Part shown: piece by piece, positions 1 through 10,302 of the stretch
Numbering within the stretch: the first letter of the stretch is position 1
Layout: every line of letters starts with the position of its first letter
NCBI RefSeq assembly: GCF_945915435.1
Contig: NZ_CAMEFG010000005.1
Coordinates: 46,045 to 110,044 of the forward strand
Reading direction: 5' to 3'
Length of the DNA stretch: 64,000 nucleotides
Origin: an uncultured Paracoccus sp.
GTDB taxonomy: Bacteria; Pseudomonadota; Alphaproteobacteria; Rhodobacterales; Rhodobacteraceae
Notes under the pieces: model-generated
What the model was told of the DNA's origin: nothing
Seen by the model: the letters and a program-made list of their open reading frames with translations, nothing else
Databases searched by the model: none
Program-made: the position numbers and the translations under genes

Positions 1-1377
1 GGTTTCCTGCGGCCCGGCGACACGCTGGCGCTGCGCGGCCCGGTGGGGGCGGGCAAGACCCATTTCGCCCGCGCCTTCATCCGCGCCCGACAGGGCCGCG
101 GGGCCGAGGACGTGCCAAGCCCCACCTTCACGCTGATCCAGACCTACGACGACCCGATGGGGACCGAGATCTGGCACGCCGACCTCTATCGCCTTGGCCA
201 TTACGACGAACTGGTCGAGCTGGGGCTGGAGGACGCCATGCCCGATGCCGTCACCCTGATCGAATGGCCCGAGCGCGGCGGAGACCTGCCCGGCGCCCTG
301 ACCGTCGGCATCGCGGTCGAGGAAACCGACCCCGACCTGCGCCGCATCACCCTGACCGGCGATCCGGTGCGCTGGGGGCAGGTGGCGCGGATCGCCGCCA
401 TCGCGCGGCTGCTGCATCGTGCCGGATGGTCCGATGCGCGGCTTTTGCCCCTGACCGGCGACGCCTCCAGCCGTCGCTATTTCCGGCTTGAACGCGAGGG
501 GGGCGATACGGCGGTGCTGATGGATGCCTCGCCCGGTTCCTGCGGGCCTTATGTCGCGATGACGCAATGGCTGCGCAATCGCGGCTTTCACGCCCCCGAG
601 ATACTGGCCACCGACGAACCCGAGGGGTTGCTGCTGCTGGAAGACCTTGGCGACGACCTGGTCGCCCGCGTGCTGGGGCGCGAACCGGACCTTGCACCCC
701 GGATCTATGCGCGGATGACCGAATTGCTGGCCGATCTGCACCGCCAGCCGCCGCCCGATTTCGTCCCGCACCTGGACGGGGCCGAGCTTGCGGCGCAAAG
801 CGGGCTTTTCGCCGATTTCTATCCCCCTGCCGCCGGTGCGCCGGGTGCGGGGGCGCGGGTTGCCGAACTGATCGCGGACCTGCACCGGCAATATTGCCAA
901 GACCTGCCGCCGGCGCTGGGACTGCGCGATTTCCACGCCGAAAACCTTGTCTGGAAGGGCGATGCCCCCCTTGGGCTCCTGGATTTCCAGGATGCGGTGC
1001 TGGTCCATCCGGCCTATGATCTGGTGTCCGGCCTGCAAGACGCGCGCCGCGACGTGGACCCCGCTGTCGAGCAGGCCGAGATCGACCGCTACATCCGCCT
1101 GACCGGCTGCGACGGCGACCGCTTCCGTGCCGCCTATGCGCTTTTGGGTGCGCAGCGCAGCCTGCGGATCATGGGCATCTTCACCCGGCTTTGCCTGCGC
1201 GACGGCAAGGACCGCTACCTGGCCTTCATGCCTCGGGTGTGGCAGATGGTGCAGCGCAACCTGGAACACCCCGCGCTTGCCCGCCTGGCGGATGAGTTGA
1301 AGGGCATCCCCGCCCCCTCGACCGGGATCATCGAAAGGATCAAGGCCCGATGCAGGATGACGCCCCCAGCGCGCTGA
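1..1377 (+). CDS. tsaE-amgK: TsaE-AmgK-like fusion protein (5' end outside window)
   Basis: The reading frame is open from base 1, so the N terminus lies outside the window. The first residues give a Walker A motif (GPVGAGKT) followed by a TsaE-like domain of about 120 residues with the family's SPTFTLIQTY and HADLYRL segments. TsaE is the ATPase of the tRNA t6A37 (threonylcarbamoyl-adenosine) machinery. The frame continues without interruption into an aminoglycoside-phosphotransferase-fold kinase: LTGDASSRRYFRL nucleotide-binding strand, catalytic LRDFHAENL and metal-binding LLDFQDA. This resembles AmgK, the anomeric MurNAc/GlcNAc kinase of cell-wall recycling. The next gene is a MurU-like nucleotidyltransferase, AmgK's known partner, which supports the kinase assignment. 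An alternative is a choline or aminoglycoside kinase-like paralogue of other specificity. Confidence 0.85.
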   Translation, partial: GFLRPGDTLALRGPVGAGKTHFARAFIRARQGRGAEDVPSPTFTLIQTYDDPMGTEIWHADLYRLGHYDELVELGLEDAMPDAVTLIEWPERGGDLPGALTVGIAVEETDPDLRRITLTGDPVRWGQVARIAAIARLLHRAGWSDARLLPLTGDASSRRYFRLEREGGDTAVLMDASPGSCGPYVAMTQWLRNRGFHAPEILATDEPEGLLLLEDLGDDLVARVLGREPDLAPRIYARMTELLADLHRQPPPDFVPHLDGAELAAQSGLFADFYPPAAGAPGAGARVAELIADLHRQYCQDLPPALGLRDFHAENLVWKGDAPLGLLDFQDAVLVHPAYDLVSGLQDARRDVDPAVEQAEIDRYIRLTGCDGDRFRAAYALLGAQRSLRIMGIFTRLCLRDGKDRYLAFMPRVWQMVQRNLEHPALARLADELKGIPAPSTGIIERIKARCRMTPPAR

Positions 1378-2036
1378 TGCTGTTCACTGCCGGGCGGGGA
1401 ACGCGGATGGCGCCCTTGACCGACAGCCTGCCCAAGCCGCTGATCAGCGTGGGCGGCGCGACCCTGCTGGACCGCGCGCTGCGGCTTGCGCGTGATGGCG
1501 GGTCGGGTCGGATCGTGGTCAATACGCATTACCTGGGCCAGCAGGTCGCGGACCACCTGGCGGGCAGCGGTGTGGCGATTTCCGACGAATCCGACGCGCT
1601 GCTGGAAACCGGGGGCGGGTTGCGCAAGGCGTTGCCTCTGCTGGGGCCGGGGCCTGTGATCACGCTGAACCCCGACGTTATCTGGACCGGGCCGAACCCC
1701 ATCACCGCCCTGCGTGCGGCATGGGATGGCGCGCGAATGGACGCGCTGCTGATGCTGGTGCCGCTGGCCGCTGCGCGCGGCCGCGTGGGGGGCGGCGATT
1801 TCGCGCGGGACGGGCAGGGCCGCATCACGCGCGGCGGCGGGCTGGTCTATGGCGGCGCGCAGATCATCCGCCCCGACCGGCTGGCGGAAATCGACGAATC
1901 TGCGTTTTCCCTCAACCGCCTGTGGGACCTGCTGATCGCGGATGGCCGCGTTTTCGGCATCACCCACCCCGGTGGGTGGTGCGATGTGGGCCGCCCCGAC
2001 TGCATTGCGCTGGCCGAGGATATGCTGCGTGGCTGA
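1350..2036 (+). CDS. murU: MurU-like sugar-1-phosphate nucleotidyltransferase
   Basis: 228 aa. The N terminus carries the nucleotidyltransferase signature GRGTRMAPLTDSLPKP; further on are NTHYLGQQ, the acceptor segment LLETGGGL, and LNPDVIW for metal binding. MurU converts MurNAc-1-phosphate and UTP to UDP-MurNAc in the recycling route that bypasses de novo synthesis and fosfomycin. The start codon lies 28 bp inside the end of the TsaE-kinase gene, so the two are probably translationally coupled. The assignment as MurU rests on family resemblance plus the AmgK-like neighbour; other sugar-1-phosphate specificities (mannose, glucose) are possible. Confidence 0.8.
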   Translation: MQDDAPSALMLFTAGRGTRMAPLTDSLPKPLISVGGATLLDRALRLARDGGSGRIVVNTHYLGQQVADHLAGSGVAISDESDALLETGGGLRKALPLLGPGPVITLNPDVIWTGPNPITALRAAWDGARMDALLMLVPLAAARGRVGGGDFARDGQGRITRGGGLVYGGAQIIRPDRLAEIDESAFSLNRLWDLLIADGRVFGITHPGGWCDVGRPDCIALAEDMLRG

Positions 2037-4968
2037 GGCGTGGCGCAACGGCATCTTCGCTCTGCCCTGCGGCGCGGATTTCGCCGCCGGTTTCGCGGAT
2101 GGGCTGGCCGCGCGGATGCAGGGCCAGCCGCCCGAGGCGATGGCGCGGGTCACGGTTTACGTCAACTCGGGCCGGACAATGGCGGCGCTGCGTGCTGCGC
2201 TGATCGCGCGCGCGCCGCTGCTGCTGCCGCGCCTGCGGCTGATCGACGACCTTGGCGCGGGCGCCTCTGCCGCGCCGGTGGCGCGCTGGCTGGAATTGGG
2301 CCGGCTGGTCGATGCCGCGCTGCGCCGCCTGCCCGACCTGGCGCGGGGGCAGTCGGTGCCGCGCCTTGCCTCGTCTTTGGCCGCGCTGATGGCCGAGATG
2401 CAAGAGGAAGGGCTGGACGCCCGCGCGCTGGACCGCATCGACGTGTCCGAACATGCCCAGCATTGGGGCCGCGCGCTGCAATTTCTGAAGATCGCGGCGG
2501 ATTATCACCTGTCGGACCCCGCGCTGGACCGCCCGGCACGGCTGCGCGGCGCCGTGGACCGGCTGGCCGCCGCATGGGCCGAGGGGCGCGATCTGCCGCA
2601 GGGTCCGGTGATCGTCGCAGGCTCGACCGGGTCGCGGGGGGCGACGCGGGACTTCATGCGCGCGGTGGCGGCGCTGCCGCAGGGGGCGGTGGTGCTGCCG
2701 GGCTACGACTTCGACCAGCCCGCGCGGGTCTGGCAATCGCTGGACCAGCGGGCCGAGGATCACCCGCAGGCCCGCTATGCGCCGCTGGTCGCGGAATTCG
2801 GCCAGCCCGCGCCTTGGCAGGGTGGGGTCCAGGCCCCGTCGCCCGCGCGAAACCGGCTGGTGTCGCTGGCCCTGCGTCCCGCGCCGGTCACCGATCAGTG
2901 GATCGCCGACGGGCCGGGGCTGGGCGATCTGGTCCCCGCGACCGAAGGCCTGACCCTGATCGAGGCCGACCAGCCCGGACACGAGGCCGAGGCCATCGCG
3001 CTGGTCATCCGCGATGCCGTCCAGCATGGCCGGGCGGTCACGCTGATCGCGGCGGACCGGCTGCTGGTGCGCCGGGTCGAGGCGGCGCTGGACCGCTGGC
3101 GCATCATTCCCGACGACAGCGCGGGCCAGCCGCTGCCGCTGACGCCTCCGGGCCTGTTCCTGCGCCATGTCGCGGGGCTGTTCGGCCAGCCGCTGACCAT
3201 CGACGCGCTGCTGGTGCTGCTGAAACATCCGGTCACGAACTCGGGCGCGGGCGACCGGCGCGACCACCAGCGCCAGACCCGCGACCTGGAACTGCACCTG
3301 CGCCGCAACGGTCCGGCCTTTCCCGATGCCGATGCGCTGCGATCATGGGGCAGCCGCCGGGATGCGGCGCGGCGGGACTGGGCCGGATGGCTGGCCGGAA
3401 TGCTGGACCGCATCGCCCCGCTGGCCACGGATCGCGCGCCGCGCCCGCTGCCCGACCGGCTGGACGACCTCTTGTCGCTGGCGCAGGCGCTGGCGGCGGG
3501 GCCGGGCGGGGATGCGGATGCCTCGCGCCTGTGGGCGTCGCGCGACGGCCAGCTTGCCCGCGCGGTGCTGGCGCTGCTGCGCGACCATGCCCATCACGGC
3601 TACGACCTTTCGCCAGGCGACCTCTCGGACCTGCTGCTGTCCGAGATGAACCGGCAGGCGGTGCGGCTGGACGCGCAACCCCATCCCCTTGTCCGTTTCC
3701 GCGGCCCGCGAGAGGCGCGGGTCGAGGATGCCGGGCTGGTCATCCTTGCCGGGCTGAACGAAGGCGGCTGGCCGCAGGCGGTGGAACCCGACCCCTGGCT
3801 GTCGCGCCCGATGCGGCTGGCCGCCGGGCTGCTGCTGCCCGAGCGCCGCATCGGCCTGTCGGCGCATGACTTCCAGCAGGCGATCGCCCGTCCGCAGGTC
3901 ATCCTGACCCGTGCCCGCCGCGATGCCGAGGCCGAGACGATCCCCGCGCGCTGGCTCAACCGGCTGACGAACCTGCTGGGCGGGCTGCCCGGTCAGAACG
4001 GGCGGCAGGCGCTGGCCGGGATGCGCGAACGCGGCCGGAAATGGCTGGACCTGGCCGGGCTGCTGGCGCGGCCGCGCATGGGGGCCGAACCGGCCCGGCG
4101 CCCCTCGCCCATCCCGCCGCCGCCTGCGCTGCGCGAATTGTCGGTCACCGATGTCGCCCGGCTGATCCGCGACCCCTATTCGGTCTATGCCCGCCGGGTG
4201 CTGGGGCTGATCCCCCTGCCGCCGATGCGGGCCGAACCCGATCCCGCCACGCGCGGCACGGTGCTGCATGAAATCGTGCGGGCGTTCCTGGAATCGCGCC
4301 CCTCGGCCAGCGACGGGGTTCAGGGGTTGCAGGACAAGCTGCTGGCCTGCACCGACGTTGTGCTGGAGCGCGACGTGCCCTGGCCCTCGGCCCGGATGTT
4401 CTGGCGCGCGCGGATCGCGGGCATCGCGGGGCAGCTTGCGCAGGACGAGGCCGATCGGCTGGCCAGCGGCGCCCGTCCCGTGGTGGTCGAGACGCAAGGC
4501 CGTGTCGCGGTGGCGGGCATGGATTTCACCCTGACCGCCCGGCCCGACCGTATCGACCTGTTGCCCGACGGGCGGGCGCAAGTCTATGACTACAAATCCG
4601 GCAAGCCCCCCACCGACAAGCAGATCGCGCTTTTCGACAAGCAATTGCCGCTGGAGGCCGCGATGGTCCAGCGCGGCGGTTTCGAGCAGTTGGGCCGTGC
4701 CGATGTCGCGGGCATCGGCTATATCCAGCTTGGGGGCGAGGGGCGGACCGAGCCGCGCGCCTTCGACGACGCCCTTGCGCATGAAACCTGGGACGGTTTC
4801 GTGACCCTGATCGGCAAATACCTGCGCGGCGAGCGTGGCTTTACCGCCCGGCTGGCGATGGAGCAGACGGGCCACGGCAGCGACTACGACCACCTGTCGC
4901 GCCTTGGCGAATGGTCCGTGACCGAGGCGGCCCAGCCCCGGCGGTTGAAAGGCGACGACGATGGATGA
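2029..4968 (+). CDS. addB: Double-strand break repair protein AddB
   Basis: 979 aa, taking the GTG at 2029, which overlaps the end of murU and begins V-AEAWRNGIF. AddB is the partner of AddA in the heterodimeric helicase-nuclease that resects DNA ends for RecA loading. The N-terminal part is a degenerate UvrD-like helicase without a usable Walker A motif. The C-terminal part is a PD-(D/E)xK nuclease with GTVLHEIV, TARPDRIDLL and the catalytic VYDYKSGKPPT. Only two cysteines occur in the protein, so the four-cysteine iron-sulfur staple of Bacillus AddB is absent; DPYSVYARRVLGL stands where the first staple cysteine would be expected. It overlaps addA by 8 bp. Confidence 0.93.
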   Translation: MAEAWRNGIFALPCGADFAAGFADGLAARMQGQPPEAMARVTVYVNSGRTMAALRAALIARAPLLLPRLRLIDDLGAGASAAPVARWLELGRLVDAALRRLPDLARGQSVPRLASSLAALMAEMQEEGLDARALDRIDVSEHAQHWGRALQFLKIAADYHLSDPALDRPARLRGAVDRLAAAWAEGRDLPQGPVIVAGSTGSRGATRDFMRAVAALPQGAVVLPGYDFDQPARVWQSLDQRAEDHPQARYAPLVAEFGQPAPWQGGVQAPSPARNRLVSLALRPAPVTDQWIADGPGLGDLVPATEGLTLIEADQPGHEAEAIALVIRDAVQHGRAVTLIAADRLLVRRVEAALDRWRIIPDDSAGQPLPLTPPGLFLRHVAGLFGQPLTIDALLVLLKHPVTNSGAGDRRDHQRQTRDLELHLRRNGPAFPDADALRSWGSRRDAARRDWAGWLAGMLDRIAPLATDRAPRPLPDRLDDLLSLAQALAAGPGGDADASRLWASRDGQLARAVLALLRDHAHHGYDLSPGDLSDLLLSEMNRQAVRLDAQPHPLVRFRGPREARVEDAGLVILAGLNEGGWPQAVEPDPWLSRPMRLAAGLLLPERRIGLSAHDFQQAIARPQVILTRARRDAEAETIPARWLNRLTNLLGGLPGQNGRQALAGMRERGRKWLDLAGLLARPRMGAEPARRPSPIPPPPALRELSVTDVARLIRDPYSVYARRVLGLIPLPPMRAEPDPATRGTVLHEIVRAFLESRPSASDGVQGLQDKLLACTDVVLERDVPWPSARMFWRARIAGIAGQLAQDEADRLASGARPVVVETQGRVAVAGMDFTLTARPDRIDLLPDGRAQVYDYKSGKPPTDKQIALFDKQLPLEAAMVQRGGFEQLGRADVAGIGYIQLGGEGRTEPRAFDDALAHETWDGFVTLIGKYLRGERGFTARLAMEQTGHGSDYDHLSRLGEWSVTEAAQPRRLKGDDDG

Positions 4969-7900
4969 GGCGACGCGCGCACAGGTCCGGGCCGCCGATC
5001 CGGCGCGCTCGACCTGGCTGACGGCGAATGCGGGGTCGGGCAAGACGCGGGTGTTGACCGACCGCGTGGCGCGGCTGCTGCTGGCCGGTTGCGCGCCCGA
5101 ACGCATCCTGTGCCTGACCTATACCAAGGCCGCCGCGACCGAGATGCAAAACCGCCTGCTCAAACGCCTTGGCGAATGGGCCATGCTGCCCGAGGGCGAC
5201 TTGCGCACCCAGCTTGCCGATCTGGGCGAGGCGGGCGCCCCCGACCTGCCCGCCGCGCGGCGGCTGTTTGCCCGCGCGATCGAGACGCCCGGCGGGCTGA
5301 AGGTCCAGACCATCCACAGCTTTTGCGCGGGCGTGCTGCGCCGCTTTCCGCTTGAGGCGGGCGTGCCGCATGGCTTTGCCGAGTTGGACGACCGCAGCGC
5401 CGCCCTGATCCGCTCGGAAATCATCGAGGAAATGGCGCGCGAGGATGCGCCCGAATTGCGCGACCTGCTGGCGCTGCATTCGGGTGAGCGGCTGGACCGT
5501 TTCCTTGCCGGGCTGCGCGGCTTCGCCACCCCCCCCGACCCGGCCGAGGTCTGGCGCGAGGCCGGGCTGAGCGCCGGATACGACTGGGCGGCGCTGGTCA
5601 CGGATGTGTTTCCCGGCGGCAAGGCGGATGTGATCACAAATATCATCCCCCTGCTGGCGACCGGCAGCGCGACCGAAGCCAAGGCCGCCGACAGGCTGGC
5701 CGCGGGCGAATGGGACGCCCCCGGCGCGGATGAACTGGCGCTGCTGGAAAGCGTCCTGCTGACCGGCGCGGGTGCGAAAGCCCCCTTCACCGCCAAGATC
5801 GGCAGTTTTCCGACCAAGGCGATGCAATCGGGCAAATGCGCGCCTTTCATGCCCGACCTGGACGAGTTGATGGGGCGGGTGCAGGACGCCCGTCCCCTGC
5901 GGCTTGCGCTGGAACATGCCGGGCGGACGCTGGCCTTGCGGCGCTTCGGCCATGCCTTCGGGCAGCGATACGAATCCGAAAAGCGTGCCCACGGCTGGCT
6001 GGATTTCGACGACCTGATCGGCAAGACGGCGGCGCTGCTGTCCGAAGGCTCGATGGCGCAATGGGTGCTGTTCCGGCTGGACGGCGGCATCGACCATATC
6101 CTTGTCGATGAGGCGCAGGACACCAGCCCCGCCCAATGGCAGGTGATCCAGCGCCTGACCGACGAATTCACCGCCGGACAGGGCGCGCGGCCCGACGACG
6201 ACCGCACGCTGTTCGTGGTGGGCGATCCCAAGCAGTCGATCTATTCCTTTCAAGGCGCCGATATCGCGGTTTTCGAAGAACGCCGCCTTGGCTTCGACAA
6301 TGCCTTCAGGGCCATCGGGCGGCCCATGCAGGTGCTGGAGTTGCGGCATTCCTTCCGATCCTCGACCGCGATCCTGTCGCTGGTGGATGCGGTCTTTGCG
6401 GGCAAGGCCGCGCGCGGCCTTGGCACGCCGCCCGATCACATCGCCTTTCGCGACGCGCTGCCGGGGCGCGTGGACCTGTGGCCGCCGATCCCCCGCCCCG
6501 AGGTGCCCGAGCCGCATCACTGGACCGACCCCATCGACATGGAGGCCGAGAACTCGGAAACCAGCCAGCTTGCCCGCGCCATCGCCCGATCGGTTCGCGA
6601 CATGCTGGGCACGCCGATCCTTGACGCAAAAACCGGGCAGGCGCGGGGGATCCGGGCGGGCGACGTGCTGGTGCTGGTCCAGCGCCGCAGCGATCTGTTC
6701 GCCGAGATCATTGGCGCGCTGAAGGCCGCGCGGCTGCCCGTCGCAGGGGCCGACCGGCTGAAGCTGGTGGCCGAACTGGCGGTGCGCGACATCGTATCGA
6801 CCCTGACCGTCGTGGCGACGCCCGAGGACGATCTTGCGCTGGCCGAGGCGCTGCGCTCGCCGCTGTTCGGCTATTGCGAGGAGGGGCTTTACCGGCTGGC
6901 GGCGGGTCGCGGCGGGGATTACCTGATCCAGCGCCTGCGCAACCGTCCCGAACATGCGCCCGCGATGGCGGTGCTGGACGACCTGATGGACCATGAGGGC
7001 TTTTTGCGCCCCTACGACCTGATCGCCCGCCTGCTGACCCGCCACCAGGGACGCGAACGCCTGATCGCCCGCCTTGGCCCCGAGGCCGAGGACGGCATCG
7101 ACGAATTGCTGTCCCAGGCGCTGGTCTATGAGGGGTCCGAGGTGCCTTCGCTGACCGGCTTTCTGGTGTGGCTGGAGGGCGATGATGTCGAGGTCCGCCG
7201 CCAGACCGGCAACGCGGCTGAGGGCGAGGGGCTGATCCGGGTGATGACCGTCCACGGATCCAAGGGGCTGGAAAGCCCGGTCGTCATCATTCCCGACGCC
7301 GCCAAGCGCCGCCCGCCGCAGGAAGGCCAGGTCCTGCATGTGCAGGACGGCCCGCCGCTCTGGCGCGGGCGCAAGGGTGAACGCCCCGATCATGTCGCCG
7401 AACTGGCCGATGCGCAGTCGGATCGGCAGATGCTGGAACGCAAGCGGTTGCTCTATGTCGGGCTGACGCGCGCGGAAAGCTGGCTGATCGTGGCGGCGGC
7501 GGGCGACACGGGCGAGGGCGAGGATAGCTGGCACGCGCTGGTTGCGGACGGCTTCGCGCGGGTGCAGGGGGTGCGGCGGCATCAGATCGAAGCCCCTTGG
7601 GGCGGCCAGATCCAGCGGTTGGAACATGGCGACTGGCCGGGGCAGGCGCCCGCCCCCGCGCGGTCGGCGCGCCCCGATCCCGCCGCGCCCGGCTGGCTGC
7701 ATGAACCCGCCCCGCCCGCGCCGCGCCTGCCCATGCCGGTGGCGCCGACCGCGCTTGGCGGGGCCAAGGTCATCGGCGCGCCCGTGCCCGAAAACCTGCC
7801 CGACGCGGACCCGCAGGCCGCCATGCTGCTGGGCACGCGGCTGCACCTGCTGCTGGAACACCTGCCCGACCGCCCGCGCGGCGACTGGCCCGCGCTGGCC

Positions 7901-8356
7901 CGCGAGGTGCTGGCCGATGCCGAGGGCGGCTTGCCCGAGGATCCCGCCCTGGACGGGTTGCTGGCCGAGGCGGCGGCGGTGGTCGATGCGCCGGACCTGG
8001 CACAGGTCTTTCAACTGCCCGAGGATGCGCAGGTGCTGACCGAGGTCGCGCTGGCCGCCCCCCTGCCCGGCATCGGGATGCTGGCGGGCAATGTGGACCG
8101 GCTGGTCGTGATGCCCGACCGGGTGCTGGCGATCGACTACAAGTCGAACTCTGAAATTCCCGCCACGCCGGGCGACACGCCCACCGGCATCCTGCGCCAG
8201 TTGGGGGCCTATCGCGATGCGCTGCGGCTGATCTATCCGGCGCGCCGGGTGCAGGCGGCGGTGCTGTGGACGCGGACGCGGTCGCTGATGTGGCTGCCCG
8301 ATGGGCTGCTGGACGGGGTCATGGCTGCCCTTGACCCGGCGGGCGGGCGTCCTTAG
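4961..8356 (+). CDS. addA: Double-strand break repair helicase-nuclease AddA
   Basis: 1131 aa. Superfamily 1 helicase: Walker [10 protein letters not shown] at residues 21-29, [13 protein letters not shown], Walker [53 protein letters not shown] and [10 protein letters not shown]. The C-terminal nuclease motif is VLAIDYKSN. With AddB it forms the RecBCD-equivalent recombination nuclease. The ATG overlaps the end of addB by 8 bp, so the pair is one translational unit. Length is typical for alphaproteobacterial AddA. Confidence 0.96.
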   Translation: MDEATRAQVRAADPARSTWLTANAGSGKTRVLTDRVARLLLAGCAPERILCLTYTKAAATEMQNRLLKRLGEWAMLPEGDLRTQLADLGEAGAPDLPAARRLFARAIETPGGLKVQTIHSFCAGVLRRFPLEAGVPHGFAELDDRSAALIRSEIIEEMAREDAPELRDLLALHSGERLDRFLAGLRGFATPPDPAEVWREAGLSAGYDWAALVTDVFPGGKADVITNIIPLLATGSATEAKAADRLAAGEWDAPGADELALLESVLLTGAGAKAPFTAKIGSFPTKAMQSGKCAPFMPDLDELMGRVQDARPLRLALEHAGRTLALRRFGHAFGQRYESEKRAHGWLDFDDLIGKTAALLSEGSMAQWVLFRLDGGIDHILVDEAQDTSPAQWQVIQRLTDEFTAGQGARPDDDRTLFVVGDPKQSIYSFQGADIAVFEERRLGFDNAFRAIGRPMQVLELRHSFRSSTAILSLVDAVFAGKAARGLGTPPDHIAFRDALPGRVDLWPPIPRPEVPEPHHWTDPIDMEAENSETSQLARAIARSVRDMLGTPILDAKTGQARGIRAGDVLVLVQRRSDLFAEIIGALKAARLPVAGADRLKLVAELAVRDIVSTLTVVATPEDDLALAEALRSPLFGYCEEGLYRLAAGRGGDYLIQRLRNRPEHAPAMAVLDDLMDHEGFLRPYDLIARLLTRHQGRERLIARLGPEAEDGIDELLSQALVYEGSEVPSLTGFLVWLEGDDVEVRRQTGNAAEGEGLIRVMTVHGSKGLESPVVIIPDAAKRRPPQEGQVLHVQDGPPLWRGRKGERPDHVAELADAQSDRQMLERKRLLYVGLTRAESWLIVAAAGDTGEGEDSWHALVADGFARVQGVRRHQIEAPWGGQIQRLEHGDWPGQAPAPARSARPDPAAPGWLHEPAPPAPRLPMPVAPTALGGAKVIGAPVPENLPDADPQAAMLLGTRLHLLLEHLPDRPRGDWPALAREVLADAEGGLPEDPALDGLLAEAAAVVDAPDLAQVFQLPEDAQVLTEVALAAPLPGIGMLAGNVDRLVVMPDRVLAIDYKSNSEIPATPGDTPTGILRQLGAYRDALRLIYPARRVQAAVLWTRTRSLMWLPDGLLDGVMAALDPAGGRP

Positions 8357-8397
8357 CTGTTTTCATAAGCCGTTCCGGCACGCGACAGGAGATTTAC

Positions 8398-8718
8398 ATG
8401 CCGACCCAACCCGTAACCGACGCCGATTTCGATGCCGAGGTCCGCCAGTCCGAAACGCCCGTCCTGGTCGATTTCTGGGCCGAATGGTGTGGCCCGTGCC
8501 GGCAGATCGGCCCCTCGCTGGAGGAACTGTCCGACGAATATGCGGGCAAGCTGAAGATCGTGAAGGTCAACGTGGACGAGAACCCCGAAAGCCCGGCGGC
8601 GCTTGGCGTGCGCGGCATTCCGGCGCTGTTCCTGTTCAAGGGTGGCGAGGTCGTCGCCAACAAGATGGGCGCGGCCCCCAAGGCGGCGCTGAAGGCGTGG
8701 ATCGACGACTCGGTTTAA
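8398..8718 (+). CDS. trxA: Thioredoxin
   Basis: 106 aa cytoplasmic thioredoxin with the redox motif WCGPC (Cys31, Cys34), the preceding VLVDFWAEW strand, the cis-proline loop [10 protein letters not shown], and the usual ~105-residue length. It reduces protein disulfides and passes electrons from thioredoxin reductase to ribonucleotide reductase and others. It starts 42 bp after addA, with GGAG before the ATG, and may share the addBA transcript. Confidence 0.97.
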   Translation: MPTQPVTDADFDAEVRQSETPVLVDFWAEWCGPCRQIGPSLEELSDEYAGKLKIVKVNVDENPESPAALGVRGIPALFLFKGGEVVANKMGAAPKAALKAWIDDSV

Positions 8719-8722
8719 GCGT

Positions 8723-9640
8723 TCAATCAGCATCCGGGGGCGGCAGGTCGATGGGCCAGCCGCCCCTTTTCATGGCGCGCAGCACCTGCATCTGTGCGTC
8801 CCGCGCGGTCGCGTTCACGGCCATGCGGCGCAGGAACCACAGGACATAGCGCGCGAAATCGGGTCGGTGCGCGGGGGCGCGGGTCAGCGCCTCATCCGCG
8901 CCAAGCGCCGCCACGTTCAGCGCGACATGGTGGAAATCCGACTGGCCGAACAGCACCGCGGGCTTGCCCAGGATCAGCCCGTCAAAGGCCACCGCGCTGT
9001 TTTGCGTGGCGACGAAGGCACAACCGCGCAGGGCCGCCGCCGTATCGCCGCCCAGGGTCAGGTTCGGATATTCGCGCGCCAGGCCGTGCAGCGTCTGCAT
9101 TTCGACTGGGGTATAGGTCTCGTTCGGGTGCAGCGTCGCGATGGCGGGCCGCCCGGTCCGGGCGACGACGCGCACCATGTCCAGCGGACTCATGGTCTGG
9201 AAGGACCGCCATTCCCCGATACGCCCCTGCAAGGGGACCAGCACATGCGGCCCGCGCGCGGGTTCGGGACCGGGCAGGACGCGGGTGCGCAGCCGGGCCA
9301 GGAACGCTTGCGCTTGCGCCTCGGGGATGCGTGCGGGATCGAATGCGGCCTGCGCGACGTGAAAGCGCCAGCGTTGCGCGACCGGCTCGATCTGCCAGAA
9401 CGGATAGTGATAGGCCCGGCGAAAGCACAGCGCGCGGGGATGCGGCGGCGGGCGCATGTGAAACAGCGCGTAGCCGGGCCGTTCATGCGCGCGCTCATAG
9501 GCGTCCTGCGTGTCGGGCAGCAAACGCACCTGCCAGCCGATCCGCTCCACCGCCTGCGTCACCATCCGCATGAAGTTGAAGCTGCCGGCACGCGCCGTTT
9601 CCAGCATATCGGGGCCAAGATGGATGCGCAGGCAGGTCAT
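8723..9640 (-). CDS. KpsC/KpsS-like capsule polysaccharide family protein
   Basis: 305 aa; the start is the ATG at 9640 ([10 protein letters not shown]), since the frame further upstream runs antisense to hslV. The C-terminal half reads like a GT-B-fold glycosyltransferase: [16 protein letters not shown], then [24 protein letters not shown]. That last segment matches the serine/glycine-rich nucleotide-sugar loop of the Kps capsule family (Capsule_synth). It has no signal peptide or membrane segment and stands alone, convergent with trxA, with no other capsule gene beside it. The exact acceptor is unknown; the assignment is from motif resemblance only. Confidence 0.6.
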   Translation of the reverse strand: MTCLRIHLGPDMLETARAGSFNFMRMVTQAVERIGWQVRLLPDTQDAYERAHERPGYALFHMRPPPHPRALCFRRAYHYPFWQIEPVAQRWRFHVAQAAFDPARIPEAQAQAFLARLRTRVLPGPEPARGPHVLVPLQGRIGEWRSFQTMSPLDMVRVVARTGRPAIATLHPNETYTPVEMQTLHGLAREYPNLTLGGDTAAALRGCAFVATQNSAVAFDGLILGKPAVLFGQSDFHHVALNVAALGADEALTRAPAHRPDFARYVLWFLRRMAVNATARDAQMQVLRAMKRGGWPIDLPPPDAD

Positions 9641-9667
9641 GGGCGCGACACTAGCCACCCGCCACCG

Positions 9668-9694
9668 CTTGCGAAAGGGGCCGCAGCCCCATAT
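9668..9694 (+). promoter_or_regulatory. RpoH (sigma-32)-type promoter of hslV
   Basis: CTTGCG at 9668-9673, a 13-bp spacer, and CCCCATAT at 9687-9694. This is close to the heat-shock consensus CTTGAA-N13-15-CCCCATNT and lies about 30 bp upstream of the hslV start. HslVU is a classical heat-shock protease. The match is seen directly; use by RpoH is inferred. Confidence 0.7.
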
Positions 9695-9722
9695 CTGGGC
9701 CTGCAAGGAAACGGAGAAGAAC

Positions 9723-10277
9723 ATGGCGGATGACAGATTTCCCGGCTGGCACGGCACCACGATCCTGGCGGTCCGGCGGGGCGGCAAGGTGGTCGTGGCG
9801 GGCGACGGGCAGGTCAGCGTCGGCCAGACGGTGATGAAGGGCACGGCGCGCAAGGTCCGGCGCCTGAAGCCCGGCGGGCGCGATGTCGTCGTGGGCTTTG
9901 CCGGATCGACCGCCGACGCCTTCACCCTGCTGGAACGGCTGGAAAAGAAGCTGGAAGCGATGCCGGGCCAGCTTGGCCGCGCCTGCGTGGACCTGGCGAA
10001 GGACTGGCGCATGGACAAATACCTGCGCAACCTCGAAGCCATGCTGATCGTCACCGACGGGCGCGAACTTTACGTCGTCACCGGCGCGGGCGACGTGCTG
10101 GAACCCGAACACGACGTCGCCGCCATCGGCTCGGGCGGGAATTACGCGCTGGCCGCCGCGCGCGGGCTGCTGGAAACCGATCTGGACGCCGAAGCCGTGG
10201 CGCGCAGGGCGATGGCCATCGCCGCCGACATCTGCGTCTATACCAACGGAAACCTGACGGTCGAGACCGTCGGTTAG
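9723..10277 (+). CDS. hslV: ATP-dependent protease peptidase subunit HslV
   Basis: 184 aa. The N-terminal nucleophile fold starts at [10 protein letters not shown]. Thr12 is the predicted catalytic residue once the short propeptide is removed, as in other alphaproteobacterial HslV with an N-terminal extension. Other family segments are [22 protein letters not shown] and [15 protein letters not shown]. HslV forms the two-ring proteolytic core capped by HslU. It is preceded by a heat-shock-type promoter and followed by a hairpin terminator. Unlike most genomes, hslU is not directly adjacent: a 606-bp antisense gene sits between them. Confidence 0.97.
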   Translation: MADDRFPGWHGTTILAVRRGGKVVVAGDGQVSVGQTVMKGTARKVRRLKPGGRDVVVGFAGSTADAFTLLERLEKKLEAMPGQLGRACVDLAKDWRMDKYLRNLEAMLIVTDGRELYVVTGAGDVLEPEHDVAAIGSGGNYALAAARGLLETDLDAEAVARRAMAIAADICVYTNGNLTVETVG

Positions 10278-10302
10278 AAGGGGCTGTCAGGCCCCTTCCT
10301 TT
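10277..10302. terminator. Bidirectional terminator after hslV
   Basis: Stem GAAGGGGC (10277-10284) pairs with GCCCCTTC (10291-10298) around a 6-nt loop and is followed by CTTTT. It lies between the convergent hslV and WYL-domain genes and overlaps both stop regions. Confidence 0.7.

Noticed and set aside
4841..8014. About 1057-codon open frame antisense to addA
   Set aside because: The composition is Arg/Gln/Gly-rich without motifs, whereas the plus-strand frame carries all helicase motifs.
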